Source: Pseudoalteromonas sp. NC201
GTDB lineage: Bacteria > Pseudomonadota > Gammaproteobacteria > Enterobacterales > Alteromonadaceae
Reading direction: 5' to 3'
DNA length: 64,000 nucleotides
Assembly: GCF_002850255.1 (NCBI RefSeq)
Contig: NZ_CP022522.1
Span: forward strand, 3,648,501 to 3,712,500
Positions 18,187 through 27,232 of this stretch are shown piece by piece. The notes under the pieces are model-generated. The model had not been told where the DNA came from. It was given only the letters and a program-made list of their open reading frames with translations, and did no database searches. How positions within the stretch are numbered: the first letter of the stretch is position 1; each line of letters starts with the position of its first letter. A program made the position numbers and the translations under genes.

Positions 18187-20649
18187 ATGAGTAATCGGGT
18201 TATTTCTATAAACTTAAAACAAACATTGACTTGGGGCACGGTACTCTGTGGCTTGGTGATCTCGTCTTTTATTATCTCCATTTCATATGTTAACCAGCGA
18301 GACATGCTGCTCGAAAGCTATGAGGCTAGGCTGAGACAAAACTTTACGCATTTAGGTAGACATCTTTTCACTGAATTTGTGGAGGGCAACGATAATCAGA
18401 TAAGTCTGACTCTCGAGGATTATTATTCTGACGGTAAATATAAAGCGCTCTTCCTTATTCAAGGAGAAACGCTCCTCAACGAAAGCCAACACTCAGCGGT
18501 TGGACTGCAAGTATTTAATCAAGTTATCAGTCAGGCGCAAGTGACAGCAACACTACGCACACTTGACCTCACTGTGGCATTTGACCCTAATCAGCAGCAC
18601 TTTCTCGCAGCTATTCCCATTTCTCCTAAAGTGCCCGTCGCTGAGTCCGCTGATTTAGTTAGGCTGATTGCTATTTATGACGTAAGCACCGTTTTTCTTT
18701 CGTTAAAGCAACAGTTGATAACGAAGGCGAGTATTTTAGCGGTGTTTTTGATACTCATCATTATCGCGCTACTAAGCTTTACCCATTACTTCATTCATAA
18801 ACCGATCAAAAGACTGATCCAAGTAGGCAATGCATTATCCACAAAGTCTTTGAGCAGTAGAGCCGACATTGTGGGACATGGCGAGCTTGGAGTCCTTGCC
18901 AAGCAATTCAATGTCATGGCACAAACGTTAGAAAAAAACTGGCAACAACAATTACAAAGCACCCAAGAATTACAGCGCCGTCACGCACTTATTAATAGTG
19001 TTTTTGAGGCATTACCGGATATTTTCTTTATAATCAATACGGATGGCACTATCTTAGAATGCCATACCGGAAAATCAGACGACTTGTATATGTCGCCTGA
19101 GCAATTTATCAACAAGAAAATGTCGGAAGTATTGCCCTCCCACGCAGCTAAACACTTTAGCCAAGCCATCAAGTCTGCCAATCAGCGCCACCAATTAACC
19201 CAAATAGAATATCCACTGACAATTGCTGATCAAGCGAAGCTATTTGAAGCTCGGTTATCTCCTATTCCAGGAACAGATCAATTGGTTATTGCAGTGCGAG
19301 ATATCACCGAGAAAAAGCGTCAAGAAGAAGTCATTTTACATCACGCTTTTTATGACTCATTGACCGATTTACCAAATCGCTTTTTAGCGATGGAGCGGCT
19401 AGCGCAGCAACTGTTTGATGCCGAACGCAACGATGAGCTTGCGGTGGTGTTTTTTATTGATTTAGATGATTTTAAAAGGATCAATGATTCACTCGGACAC
19501 GAAACGGGGGATCAAATTCTCATCGCTTCGGGAGAAAGACTCAAGCAATCGCTACGTGAGCAAGATACCGTGTCACGTCTTAGTGGTGATGAGTTTATTG
19601 TGTTGATGGGAGGATTTAAACATACTGCAGACATTACCTCAGTTGCCGATATGCTCATCAAACTTTTTCACCATCCCATTATTGTCGACGATAAAGATTT
19701 TAATATTTCAGTCAGTATAGGCGTTGCTATCTATCCTTTAGACGCGAACTCCCCCCAAGAGTTACTTAGCTGCGCTGATACCGCAATGTACAATGCCAAA
19801 AGTAATGGTCGCAACAACTACTGTCTATTTAATCAAAAGATGAGTCAACAGTTGTCTCGACGCATTGAAATTGAGGAAGCACTGCGCGTAGCACTAAATG
19901 AACACGAGTTAGAAGTGTTTTACCAACCTCAATTTTATATTGAAAACAGTGATGTATTTGGCGCGGAAGCTTTACTTCGCTGGCACAGTAAAACACTGGG
20001 TAATGTCTCTCCTGCGGAGTTTATTCCCGTTGCGGAACAAAGCGGTTTGATCATCGACATCGGATTGTTTGTGCTCTCAACGGCTATTAACCAAGCACAC
20101 CAATGGCAGCAACACTTAGACTCCGACATCCGCATCGCAATCAATTTATCACCAAGGCAGTTTAAAGACCCAAACCTTTTGAAACAGATTGAGCTATTAG
20201 TAAAAGACATCCCGATTGCCAATCGCTTTATCGAGCTGGAGATCACAGAAGGCGTACTGATCTCAGGACAGGCACAGGTAAAACAGACCCTAACCCAATT
20301 ACATCAGTTAGGGTTTAAATTATCTTTGGATGATTTTGGTACGGGCTATTCGTCACTGAACTATCTCCGTCATTACCCCTTCGATTTACTCAAAATAGAC
20401 CGCAGTTTTATCAGCGATATGCTCACCACTCACGAGTCTAAAGCGTTAGTTAAAACCATTATTGCCATGGCGCATAATTTATCGATGAAAGTAGTCGCCG
20501 AAGGCGTGGAGACACTGGAGCAATTGCGTTTATTGCAGCAGCTAGAGTGTGATTTTGGTCAAGGATATCTGATCAGCAAGCCGCTTTCTGCAGCACAATT
20601 TGAAAGCTTTTACCATACTAAGATCGAACCAGTTAAGCGCTCATCTTAG
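18187..20649 (+). CDS. Membrane sensor with HAMP, PAS, GGDEF and EAL domains (cyclic-di-GMP turnover)
   Basis: About 820 residues. Two transmembrane segments (~15-34 and ~180-200) enclose a ~140-residue periplasmic sensor of unknown ligand. HAMP linker follows (KPIKRLIQVG...), then a PAS domain (~270-375), a GGDEF domain (~390-550) and an EAL domain (~565-810). The diguanylate cyclase signature is LSGDEF (466-470), with Ser replacing the first Gly; activity is uncertain. The phosphodiesterase part looks intact: EALLRW, DDFGTGYSS and KVVAEGVET. A mainly c-di-GMP-degrading protein with a GGDEF regulatory part is a fair guess. The start is unclear: a TTG at 18172 adds five residues and lies close to AGGG; the ATG at 18187 is used here. 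It stands alone, divergent from ggt. Confidence 0.9.
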   Translation: MSNRVISINLKQTLTWGTVLCGLVISSFIISISYVNQRDMLLESYEARLRQNFTHLGRHLFTEFVEGNDNQISLTLEDYYSDGKYKALFLIQGETLLNESQHSAVGLQVFNQVISQAQVTATLRTLDLTVAFDPNQQHFLAAIPISPKVPVAESADLVRLIAIYDVSTVFLSLKQQLITKASILAVFLILIIIALLSFTHYFIHKPIKRLIQVGNALSTKSLSSRADIVGHGELGVLAKQFNVMAQTLEKNWQQQLQSTQELQRRHALINSVFEALPDIFFIINTDGTILECHTGKSDDLYMSPEQFINKKMSEVLPSHAAKHFSQAIKSANQRHQLTQIEYPLTIADQAKLFEARLSPIPGTDQLVIAVRDITEKKRQEEVILHHAFYDSLTDLPNRFLAMERLAQQLFDAERNDELAVVFFIDLDDFKRINDSLGHETGDQILIASGERLKQSLREQDTVSRLSGDEFIVLMGGFKHTADITSVADMLIKLFHHPIIVDDKDFNISVSIGVAIYPLDANSPQELLSCADTAMYNAKSNGRNNYCLFNQKMSQQLSRRIEIEEALRVALNEHELEVFYQPQFYIENSDVFGAEALLRWHSKTLGNVSPAEFIPVAEQSGLIIDIGLFVLSTAINQAHQWQQHLDSDIRIAINLSPRQFKDPNLLKQIELLVKDIPIANRFIELEITEGVLISGQAQVKQTLTQLHQLGFKLSLDDFGTGYSSLNYLRHYPFDLLKIDRSFISDMLTTHESKALVKTIIAMAHNLSMKVVAEGVETLEQLRLLQQLECDFGQGYLISKPLSAAQFESFYHTKIEPVKRSS

Positions 20650-20775
20650 CAAGCAAAACAAACTTTAAAAGCAACATCGCTCCCGAATATCCACTTGAGA
20701 TAATAAATCTGGGTAAACACAAGACTAATAAAAATAATATGTTAGTATTGCAAGGCAGTGTAAGGATTTTGAATC

Positions 20776-21210
20776 ATGAATATAGAGTTACTAGTTAGCA
20801 AAGCCAAGCAAGTATGTGACAACCGTGGTGCACGATTTACTCCTATTAGAGAAAAAGTATTTAGACTACTCGCCTCTAAACAAGGTGGCGTTGGCGCATA
20901 CGACTTACTTGAAGAGCTCAAGTTGACGGAAGCGGCTGCAAAACCAGCTACCGTATATCGTGCCTTAGACTTTCTTTCTGAGTTGGGTTTTATCCATAAA
21001 ATAGAAAGCACTAATGCGTTTATGCTTTGCCATCACTTCGACCACACACATCCAGTGCAGTTACTGATCTGCGATAGTTGCGGTAACGTTCAAGAGTTAC
21101 ACTCAAACACGATTTCGCATGAACTGAACAGCCTAGCTGCGGAAACCGGATTTGTGGTTACAGAGCAAACCATCGAGGCTCATGGCCGTTGCGAAAAATG
21201 TAAAGATTAA
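20776..21210 (+). CDS. zur: Zinc uptake regulator Zur (Fur family)
   Basis: A 144-residue Fur-family repressor. The winged helix is N-terminal (GARFTPIREKVFRLL, then AKPATVYRALDFL). The dimerisation half has HHFDHTHPVQLLICDSCG and a final CEKC, two CxxC pairs for structural zinc, with His residues for the sensing site. AKPATVYRALDFLSELGFIHK and the IESTNAF phrase match Zur rather than Fur or PerR in my recall. Expected role: with zinc bound, represses zinc importer genes; none are in this window. The 126-bp upstream gap is AT-rich and could hold its promoter. Confidence 0.85.
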   Translation: MNIELLVSKAKQVCDNRGARFTPIREKVFRLLASKQGGVGAYDLLEELKLTEAAAKPATVYRALDFLSELGFIHKIESTNAFMLCHHFDHTHPVQLLICDSCGNVQELHSNTISHELNSLAAETGFVVTEQTIEAHGRCEKCKD

Positions 21211-21290
21211 GTGCAGTGAGTAAAAAAGCCCACTACACTTATCACTAAGAGCGACACTAATTTATTAAAAAAGCGTAAGGGAAAGTCAAT

Positions 21291-21761
21291 ATGAATGTAG
21301 AGTTCATCAACCCCTTTTTATCATCTCTAATCAATGTATTGGCTACAATGGCGCAAACAGAATTGACGCCGGGTAAGCCAAAAGTGAAGAAAGACGAAGT
21401 CGCACAAGGTGATGTATCGGGTCTGATTGGTATGGTTGGTCCACAGACAAAAGGGTCATTTTCGATCACCTTTGAAGAAAACTTAGCGCTAACCATTATG
21501 GAGCGTATGCTTGGTGAACGCCCAGACTCCATAAATGAAGACGTCACTGATATGGTTGGTGAAATCACCAACATGGTCACTGGCGGTGCTAAAAACCTGC
21601 TCGGCGAAAAAGGTTACGAATTTGATATGGCAACACCGGTTGTCGTTTCAGGCCCAGGCCATACCATCACTCATAAATGTGATGGTCCTAAACTTATTAT
21701 GCCATTCACCTCTCCTGACGGTAATGCCAATATCGAAGTCAGCTTCGACAAACTCGCCTAA
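21291..21761 (+). CDS. cheX: CheX-like chemotaxis phosphatase
   Basis: A 156-residue CheX/CheC-family protein. The signature [14 protein letters not shown] near residue 90 contains the Glu-x-x-Asn pair that CheX enzymes use to dephosphorylate CheY-P. The sequence starts [13 protein letters not shown] and has a long alternating beta core, as in the family; length is normal. No other chemotaxis genes lie near, which is common for CheX in this order. It may act on CheY or another response-regulator receiver. Located 80 bp after zur and 23 bp before yjbQ, all rightward; AAGGGAAAG precedes the start. Confidence 0.85.
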   Translation: MNVEFINPFLSSLINVLATMAQTELTPGKPKVKKDEVAQGDVSGLIGMVGPQTKGSFSITFEENLALTIMERMLGERPDSINEDVTDMVGEITNMVTGGAKNLLGEKGYEFDMATPVVVSGPGHTITHKCDGPKLIMPFTSPDGNANIEVSFDKLA

Positions 21762-21784
21762 CAGTTAAAAACACACGTTACTTT

Positions 21785-22216
21785 ATGAGTTGGACTCAAA
21801 AACAAATTATCTTGAAGCCTCGAAAGCGAGGCTTTCACTTGGTAGACGACGAGATTATCTCGCAGCTTCCTGAACTACATGACTATCGTATAGGGCTGCT
21901 GCACCTGTTTATACAACACACCTCCGCCAGCCTAACAATTAACGAAAATGCCGACCCTACGGTACGTATGGACATGGAAAGCCACTTTAATCATTTTGTA
22001 CCACAGAGGCAAAGCTACTACCGCCATGACTATGAGGGTGATGACGATATGCCAGCACATATCAAATCCAGCACCTTAGGATGTGAAGTAACCATTCCCA
22101 TTTCTGAGGGCCGCCTGCGTTTAGGTACTTGGCAAGGTATTTATCTCGGTGAGCATCGTGACCATGGTGGTGCAAGACGCGTTATCGCAACGCTTCAAGG
22201 TGACAGAAAAGGCTAG
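21785..22216 (+). CDS. yjbQ: YjbQ-family protein (UPF0047, secondary thiamine-phosphate synthase)
   Basis: A 143-residue single-domain protein. Family marks seen: [21 protein letters not shown] near residue 40 and [16 protein letters not shown] near the end, with conserved His residues. In E. coli, YjbQ has weak thiamine-phosphate synthase activity, but its main role is not settled. It ends only 4 bp from the end of alr on the opposite strand, so the two genes converge tail to tail. Confidence 0.88.
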   Translation: MSWTQKQIILKPRKRGFHLVDDEIISQLPELHDYRIGLLHLFIQHTSASLTINENADPTVRMDMESHFNHFVPQRQSYYRHDYEGDDDMPAHIKSSTLGCEVTIPISEGRLRLGTWQGIYLGEHRDHGGARRVIATLQGDRKG

Positions 22217-22230
22217 GCGCTTAGCCTTCG
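22210..22230. terminator. Weak hairpin between convergent yjbQ and alr
   Basis: AAGGCTA, about six bases, then TAGCCTT spans both stop codons. The stem is short (7 bp) and has no T-run, so it is a possible rather than clear terminator for the convergent genes. Confidence 0.3.
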
Positions 22231-23303
22231 ATGTATTCGTAGCTTACTCTTGGGGTGACGTTACACAGCAGCTCATATGGAATCGTATCTGCACATTGCG
22301 CTATCTCTTCTACGGGCAGGTTTGGTCCCCACATTTCTACTTCTTCACCAACTTGAATGCCATTAGAATTATCACCAATATTCACACTGATCATATCCAT
22401 AGACACGGTGCCGACTATACCGTAACGCTGGTTACCAATAACCACCGGAGTGCCAATTTTAGCGTGTCTGGGATAACCGTCTCCATAGCCAACACCAATA
22501 ACGGCAAGATAGGTGTCCTGTTCACATTGCCAACGTCCGCCATAACCTACCGCCTGATGTGCTCTCACCCGCTTGATGGCAATAACTTTAGTAGTCAAGC
22601 GCATGACGGGCTTTAATCCATGTTGCTGGCCAACACGCGCAAGCATAGGTGAAACGCCATAAAGCATTAGGCCCGGACGGATCCAGTCGCCATGAGATTC
22701 AGGCCAACCTATGATCCCCGCGGAGTTTGCCAAACACAATGGTGCGTGACTTTGACCAACCAAAGACTTAAATAACACTTGTTGTACTTCGGTTTTATTG
22801 TCTTTGATATCATCGGCACAAGCAAAGTGTGTCATTAAGTGGATTTTATCAGCAACATTTTTTGATCGCTTAAGGCGAGCATAAAACGCTTCAAACTCTT
22901 CAGGCTCAACGCCGAGACGATGCATACCGGTATCTACTTTTAGCCACACTGTGAGCGGTGCATCTAAATTAGCACGCTCAATGGCTTCAAGCTGAGAAAT
23001 GTCATGCACTATGGTTTGCAAATTATTGGCAAGTAAAATAGGTAAATCAGAAGGATGAAAAAAACCTTCTAACAAGACAATTGGTTTAGTGATGCCACCT
23101 GTTCTAAGCGCGAGCGCTTCATCAACTCTCGCCACAGCGAATGCATCCGCATCTTGCAAATGCTGAGCTATTTTAACCAAACCATGACCATAAGCGTTGG
23201 CCTTAAGTACCGCCATAATCTTACTTTTTGGCGCCAGTTTTTGCGTTAGCTGTAGGTTTTCTCTCAGCGCGGTTAAATCGATTTCAGCACTTGCTAGTCG
23301 CAT
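22221..23303 (-). CDS. alr: Alanine racemase
   Basis: A 360-residue PLP enzyme that interconverts L- and D-alanine for peptidoglycan. The N-terminal barrel has VLKANAYGHG, whose Lys forms the aldimine with PLP; the catalytic Tyr region appears as YGIVGTVSMDMISV. Start placed at 23303 (MRLASAEIDL) because this fits the usual length; upstream codons overlap dnaB. The stop of dnaB is 19 bp away, so dnaB-alr is transcribed together, as in E. coli where these genes are also adjacent. Confidence 0.95.
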   Translation of the reverse strand: MRLASAEIDLTALRENLQLTQKLAPKSKIMAVLKANAYGHGLVKIAQHLQDADAFAVARVDEALALRTGGITKPIVLLEGFFHPSDLPILLANNLQTIVHDISQLEAIERANLDAPLTVWLKVDTGMHRLGVEPEEFEAFYARLKRSKNVADKIHLMTHFACADDIKDNKTEVQQVLFKSLVGQSHAPLCLANSAGIIGWPESHGDWIRPGLMLYGVSPMLARVGQQHGLKPVMRLTTKVIAIKRVRAHQAVGYGGRWQCEQDTYLAVIGVGYGDGYPRHAKIGTPVVIGNQRYGIVGTVSMDMISVNIGDNSNGIQVGEEVEMWGPNLPVEEIAQCADTIPYELLCNVTPRVSYEYIEG

Positions 23304-23322
23304 TTCACTACTCAATTGACAG

Positions 23323-24702
23323 TTAATATTCGTCGTCCATTGCTGGACCCGCATAGTTATCGAATCGAGAGTATTGACCTTGGAAGGTTAACCTAACCTT
23401 ACCGATCGGACCGTTACGTTGCTTACCTATGATGATTTCGGCCGTGCCTTTGTCTAGGCTATCGTCGTTGTAAACTTCATCACGATAAATAAACATGATT
23501 AAGTCGGCATCCTGCTCGATAGAGCCTGATTCACGTAAGTCAGAGTTTACTGGGCGTTTATCTGCACGTTGTTCTAGCGTACGGTTAAGCTGAGAAAGCG
23601 CGATAACTGGACACTGCAGCTCTTTGGCTAGTGCCTTTAATGAACGAGAAATTTCAGCAATCTCAAGCGTACGGTTGTCCGAAAGGCTCGGTACGCGCAT
23701 GAGCTGCAAGTAGTCCACCATGATCATGCTGATCCCACCGTGATCGCGCGCAATTCGTCTCGCGCGTGAACGCACATCTGTTGGCGTAAGACCGGATGCA
23801 TCATCTATGTACATCTTGCCCTTTTCCATCAGTAAGCCCATGGTGGATGACAAACGTGCCCAATCGTCATCATCTAATTGACCGGTACGTACCTTGGTTT
23901 GGTTGATACGGCCGAGTGAGGCGAGCATCCTCATCATGATCTGTTCTGAAGGCATCTCTAGCGAGTAGATCAGTACTGGCTTATCTTGCGTCATCGCGGC
24001 ATGCTCAGCCAAGTTCATCGCAAATGTGGTTTTACCCATCGACGGACGCGCTGCAACAATGATCAAATCAGAAGGCTGTAGTCCTGCTGTCATCTTGTCT
24101 AAGTCGCCGTAGCCTGTACTTACCCCGGTAACACCATCTTGTGGAGATTGGTAAAGTTCTTCAATTTTATCAACGGTTTTCTCTAGGATGCTGTGAATAC
24201 TCTGCGGACCTTCAGTGCTTTTAGTGCGCTGCTCAGCAATCTTAAATACCTTGCTCTCAGCTAAATCTAACAGCTCATGGCTATCTCGTCCCTCAGGATT
24301 AAAGCCAGCCTCTGCTATTTCATTCGCCACGCCAATCATTTCGCGAACAACCGCACGCTCACGGACGATACTCGCGTATGCATCAATGTTTGCAGCACTT
24401 GGCGTGTTTTTAGCAATCTCAGCAAGATAGGAGAAACCACCTATGGTTTCTAACTGATTGTTCTTTTCTAGATTCTCAGAAATCGTGATTAAGTCGATAG
24501 GTTGACTAAGCTCTACCAGCTTTTCCATCGCTTCAAAGATCAGCTTGTGGGTTCTGGTATAAAAGTCATGAGATACCACCAATTCCGCAACACGGTCGAA
24601 GGCTTCATTATCTAGCATCAAGCCACCGAGCACAGATTGCTCAGCTTCAATTGAGTGCGGTGGAACTTTTAAGGTATCGACTTGTATATCTGGTTTAGCC
24701 AT
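23323..24702 (-). CDS. dnaB: Replicative DNA helicase DnaB
   Basis: 459 residues, full length. The N-terminal helical domain (PPHSIEAEQSVLGGLMLDN) binds primase; the RecA-like C-terminal motor has the Walker A ARPSMGKTT near residue 212, the Walker B MVDYLQLM, and LSQLNRTLEQR. The hexamer unwinds DNA ahead of the fork. No intein is present. Lies between a strong terminator (24763-24803) and alr, so its promoter must be within the ~60 bp upstream or just after that terminator. Confidence 0.97.
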   Translation of the reverse strand: MAKPDIQVDTLKVPPHSIEAEQSVLGGLMLDNEAFDRVAELVVSHDFYTRTHKLIFEAMEKLVELSQPIDLITISENLEKNNQLETIGGFSYLAEIAKNTPSAANIDAYASIVRERAVVREMIGVANEIAEAGFNPEGRDSHELLDLAESKVFKIAEQRTKSTEGPQSIHSILEKTVDKIEELYQSPQDGVTGVSTGYGDLDKMTAGLQPSDLIIVAARPSMGKTTFAMNLAEHAAMTQDKPVLIYSLEMPSEQIMMRMLASLGRINQTKVRTGQLDDDDWARLSSTMGLLMEKGKMYIDDASGLTPTDVRSRARRIARDHGGISMIMVDYLQLMRVPSLSDNRTLEIAEISRSLKALAKELQCPVIALSQLNRTLEQRADKRPVNSDLRESGSIEQDADLIMFIYRDEVYNDDSLDKGTAEIIIGKQRNGPIGKVRLTFQGQYSRFDNYAGPAMDDEY

Positions 24703-24762
24703 ATCACAACATTGAGAAATTGAAGGCCCTCTATTGTATCTGGTCTACCCATAAGTGCAAAT

Positions 24763-24803
24763 AACAAAAGGCCAGAGTTTGGGGGAAACTCTGGCCTTTT
24801 GTT
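24763..24803 (-). terminator. Strong terminator between the putative adhesin gene and dnaB
   Basis: Perfect 18-bp stem (24763-24780 with 24786-24803) around a five-G loop. The core is AAAAGGCCAGAGTTT. A/T flanks on both sides make it work in either direction; on the minus strand it ends the sigma/adhesin operon. Confidence 0.9.
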
Positions 24804-24826
24804 GTTCTTACTGCTCTATTGCTTCA

Positions 24827-25765
24827 CTAGTTACGCTTTAGCTCAATATTGCCGCTAACGGTATCGATTTCTACATCTGCATTACCACCGTTAAGCACAA
24901 ACTCGAGTGAACGAGCTGGGCCATATTTGGCTTTTTTAACTTGATCTGAACTTAGCTCATTGGTGATATGGCCACCTGAATGCGCGTTGATTTCAAACCT
25001 TGCCGATACATCTGCAGGGAAATAAAGCTCAATATCGCCACTAACACTGTCCATATTTATATTGGCGTTATCCAGTAACTTTGCTGCATATACTGCTATT
25101 TCGCCGTTAACGGTAGATAAGCGTAAGTCTTTTAACTCAGCCATCTTCAACTCGACTTCGCCATTGACGTTTTCTAAGCGCAGCTCGGTTGCGGTGGTTT
25201 GCGTTTTAATTTCGCCATTAACGGCGTTAAATCTTAGCTTACCGCTCGAAGCGATATCCTCAATGTCCCCATTGACGGTTTCAAACTGAATATTGCCATC
25301 TAAGTCACGACTATCAATATCACCATTTACCGTTTCTAATGCAATTTTACCGCTGATTTTACTCGCTTTAATATTGCCGTTGACCGTTTTGATACGGGCG
25401 CCCGCAGTTAAATCAGCAGCTTCAACATCAACCACCACCCCTTCAAAATTTAATTCACTGCTACGAGGCATGTAAATGGTGAGTTTAGAGCCATCACCAC
25501 CGCCCCAACTTTTATAGCGTCTTGGCATCTTCACGATAAACTCGGTTACCTCACCAGAGGTTTCTAGTTTATAACCCTCGGCTTTATCGTCTAACTCGCC
25601 TGTCACTTTAAAAACGTTTTTATCCCATGTTTTTATCGTTACGTCACCGCGCTGATTCTCGATGACAACTTTACCATTTGCAGGAACCGACAGTTCTTTA
25701 TCGATAGATTCTCCGGCGAACACTATCGCAGGTAGCGCCGCTAGGCCAATAATTAATGCTTTCAT
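24827..25765 (-). CDS. Secreted DUF4097-like putative adhesin with VNGDI repeats
   Basis: 312 residues. A signal peptide (cut near VFA-G) is followed by a repetitive beta protein: short TVNGDI/TVNGEI/NVNGEV units recur roughly every 19-22 residues between ~125 and ~240, and VSGDIEL/VSGNIEL close the repeats. This pattern fits a right-handed beta helix of the DUF4097/polymer-forming 'putative adhesin' family. Function unknown; periplasmic or surface location is inferred. It starts 10 bp after the putative anti-sigma gene, so the three genes from 26799 down form one operon, suggesting it is a target or envelope partner of that sigma system. Confidence 0.8.
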   Translation of the reverse strand: MKALIIGLAALPAIVFAGESIDKELSVPANGKVVIENQRGDVTIKTWDKNVFKVTGELDDKAEGYKLETSGEVTEFIVKMPRRYKSWGGGDGSKLTIYMPRSSELNFEGVVVDVEAADLTAGARIKTVNGNIKASKISGKIALETVNGDIDSRDLDGNIQFETVNGDIEDIASSGKLRFNAVNGEIKTQTTATELRLENVNGEVELKMAELKDLRLSTVNGEIAVYAAKLLDNANINMDSVSGDIELYFPADVSARFEINAHSGGHITNELSSDQVKKAKYGPARSLEFVLNGGNADVEIDTVSGNIELKRN

Positions 25766-25775
25766 CCTAATTCTC

Positions 25776-26255
25776 CTAAATTTGTTGCCAACGAGGTTGG
25801 TGAACCTTATTGATTAAGTCGAGTTGCTGCTGATAAACCTGAGCTAACATCTTTAACAGCGCAGCATTCTCAGGATCTTGCTTTAAAGACAACTTAATCG
25901 CTTGTTCCGCCTGCTCGAGCTCTTGCAATTGTGTCTGCCAATCAGAAGTCAGCGCTGGCTGCGTTTCATATTGAACCAGTAAAGACTGCTTTTGTTGCTC
26001 AAAAAAAGCGCTAATATTAGCCAGTGAGTCTTGCTTGGGCTGATTCATAATGACTTGCCAAGCAAGTAAGCCCGCAATAGTACACGCCGCAATACCAGAT
26101 AACTTTTGCCAATTATTTTGCTTCGGCGGCTGCATCGGTTGTGCTTGATTGATTGCACGCTCAACGCCTTGCCATAAGTCACGTTGTGGCTTTGGCTGCG
26201 ACTGTTCGTCATTCAGTGCGGTATGCATAAATTCATCAAAAGATGGTTTAGTCAT
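25776..26255 (-). CDS. Single-pass membrane protein, putative anti-sigma factor
   Basis: 159 residues. A soluble N-terminal part (~1-43, with DLWQGVERAINQA) precedes one membrane helix (~48-66), then a Gln/Leu-rich helical outer part with likely coiled coil. This topology, and the 8-bp overlap with the sigma factor gene upstream, match membrane anti-sigma factors; sequence identity to a named family (such as RseA or a zinc-binding anti-sigma) is not evident and no HxxxCxxC motif is seen. Role is inferred from position. Confidence 0.65.
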   Translation of the reverse strand: MTKPSFDEFMHTALNDEQSQPKPQRDLWQGVERAINQAQPMQPPKQNNWQKLSGIAACTIAGLLAWQVIMNQPKQDSLANISAFFEQQKQSLLVQYETQPALTSDWQTQLQELEQAEQAIKLSLKQDPENAALLKMLAQVYQQQLDLINKVHQPRWQQI

Positions 26256-26799
26256 TGTTGTACCACTCCTGTAATAAGTTACGTGCTCGGTGATATTGCG
26301 ATTTACTCGACCCTACGGCCATGTTTAACATATTGGCAATTTCCTCGTGGCGATACCCTTCGACAGCATGTAATACGAAAACCAACCTGGCACGTTCCGG
26401 CAATCTGACAATGAGTTTATCTAAGCCATTTAGCTCTCCTAGCTGCTCAGCACCTTGCTCATCCAGACCGGACTGCTCAAAGCTTACGACCTTTTGTAAC
26501 CAGTTTTTTTGCTTTCTAAGATAGCTGATAGCAATATTACTGGTCACACTATGAAGCCAAGTCGTAAATTGTGATTGCCCTTTAAATTGGTCTATCTTTT
26601 GCCACAATTGCACAAAAACTTCCTGACATGCATCTTCTGCATGAGCAGGCTCAGCGAGCAATCTAAGACATAATGCATATACGCGACGATGATGTTGCTC
26701 AAATAGTTCGCGAAATGCACTTTGATCCCCTTGCTGGCACCTAGCCACTAGCGCATCGGTTTGTTCTTGTGTAAATGCCTCTTTGGCATTAATTATCAT
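26248..26799 (-). CDS. ECF-type RNA polymerase sigma factor
   Basis: 183 residues. Start set at 26799, eight bases after AAGGA; a longer frame to 26871 lacks a site. Region 2 is seen in FRELFEQHHRRVYALCLRL and AEDACQEVFVQLW (the -10 binding helix with DxxQEVF), region 4 in RLPERARLVFVLHAVEGYRHEEIAN. Group IV sigma, directing RNA polymerase to envelope- or stress-response promoters. First gene of a three-gene operon with a putative membrane anti-sigma and a secreted repeat protein. Confidence 0.92.
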   Translation of the reverse strand: MIINAKEAFTQEQTDALVARCQQGDQSAFRELFEQHHRRVYALCLRLLAEPAHAEDACQEVFVQLWQKIDQFKGQSQFTTWLHSVTSNIAISYLRKQKNWLQKVVSFEQSGLDEQGAEQLGELNGLDKLIVRLPERARLVFVLHAVEGYRHEEIANMLNMAVGSSKSQYHRARNLLQEWYNND

Positions 26800-26976
26800 G
26801 CGTCTGTTCCTTTGGGTTGATTCCTTCATCTTCGCATATCGAATGGAACAAACAAAGTCACCAACGCTCAATTGCCAATTTCTACTTTTTTATAAAGTAC
26901 TTATTTAGACGCGAGAGAAATCAGAAATGGTTTAAAGGGGTTTGAAAAAATTTTACTTTTTGTATTTAGCAGCAAA

Positions 26977-27000
26977 AAGTGGAGCGTTGGCGCTCCACTT
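26977..27000 (-). terminator. Terminator of the minor-pilin operon
   Basis: AAGTGGAGCG, loop TTGG, CGCTCCACTT: perfect 10-bp stem. Read leftward it is followed by a T-rich tail (TTTTTGC). It lies 220 bp past the last pilin gene; the MITE-like element fills the space between. Confidence 0.85.
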
Positions 27001-27022
27001 AGGAAAGTTACTCAGCGCTTTT

Positions 27023-27232
27023 ATACCAGTTGTATTAAGTAAATGATCTATCTTGAAGCGGAGAAATAGCTTTAGTAGCACCGCTCTCGCGTCCTGCTAC
27101 CGCTAAGGTACCTATATCCATATAGGCAAGGCAAAAATTTTGCTATTTAGTTGTTCTAAATGAGAAATTTTTAACGAAGCTAATATGCTATTTCACCCTT
27201 CAAATTGATTAGAGAATTAATTCAATTGGTAT
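27023..27232. mobile_element. MITE/REP-like element with inverted ends (210 bp)
   Basis: The ends ATACCAGTTGTATTAA (27023-27038) and TTAATTCAATTGGTAT (27217-27232) are inverted repeats matching at 14 of 16 positions; pairing continues imperfectly inward to about 25 bp. Inside are nested inverted pairs: GAAATAGC (27063-27070) with GCTATTTC (27187-27194), and CCTATAT-CC-ATATAGG (27111-27126). No coding frame. It looks like a non-autonomous element able to fold into a long hairpin. Its right end runs into the pilin-like gene and gives that gene its final codons and TGA stop. Target duplication could not be settled. Confidence 0.65.

Noticed and set aside
22149..22616. Plus-strand 155-codon ORF across the yjbQ/alr junction
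   Set aside because: Antisense to alr and out of frame with yjbQ; both real genes explain the DNA.
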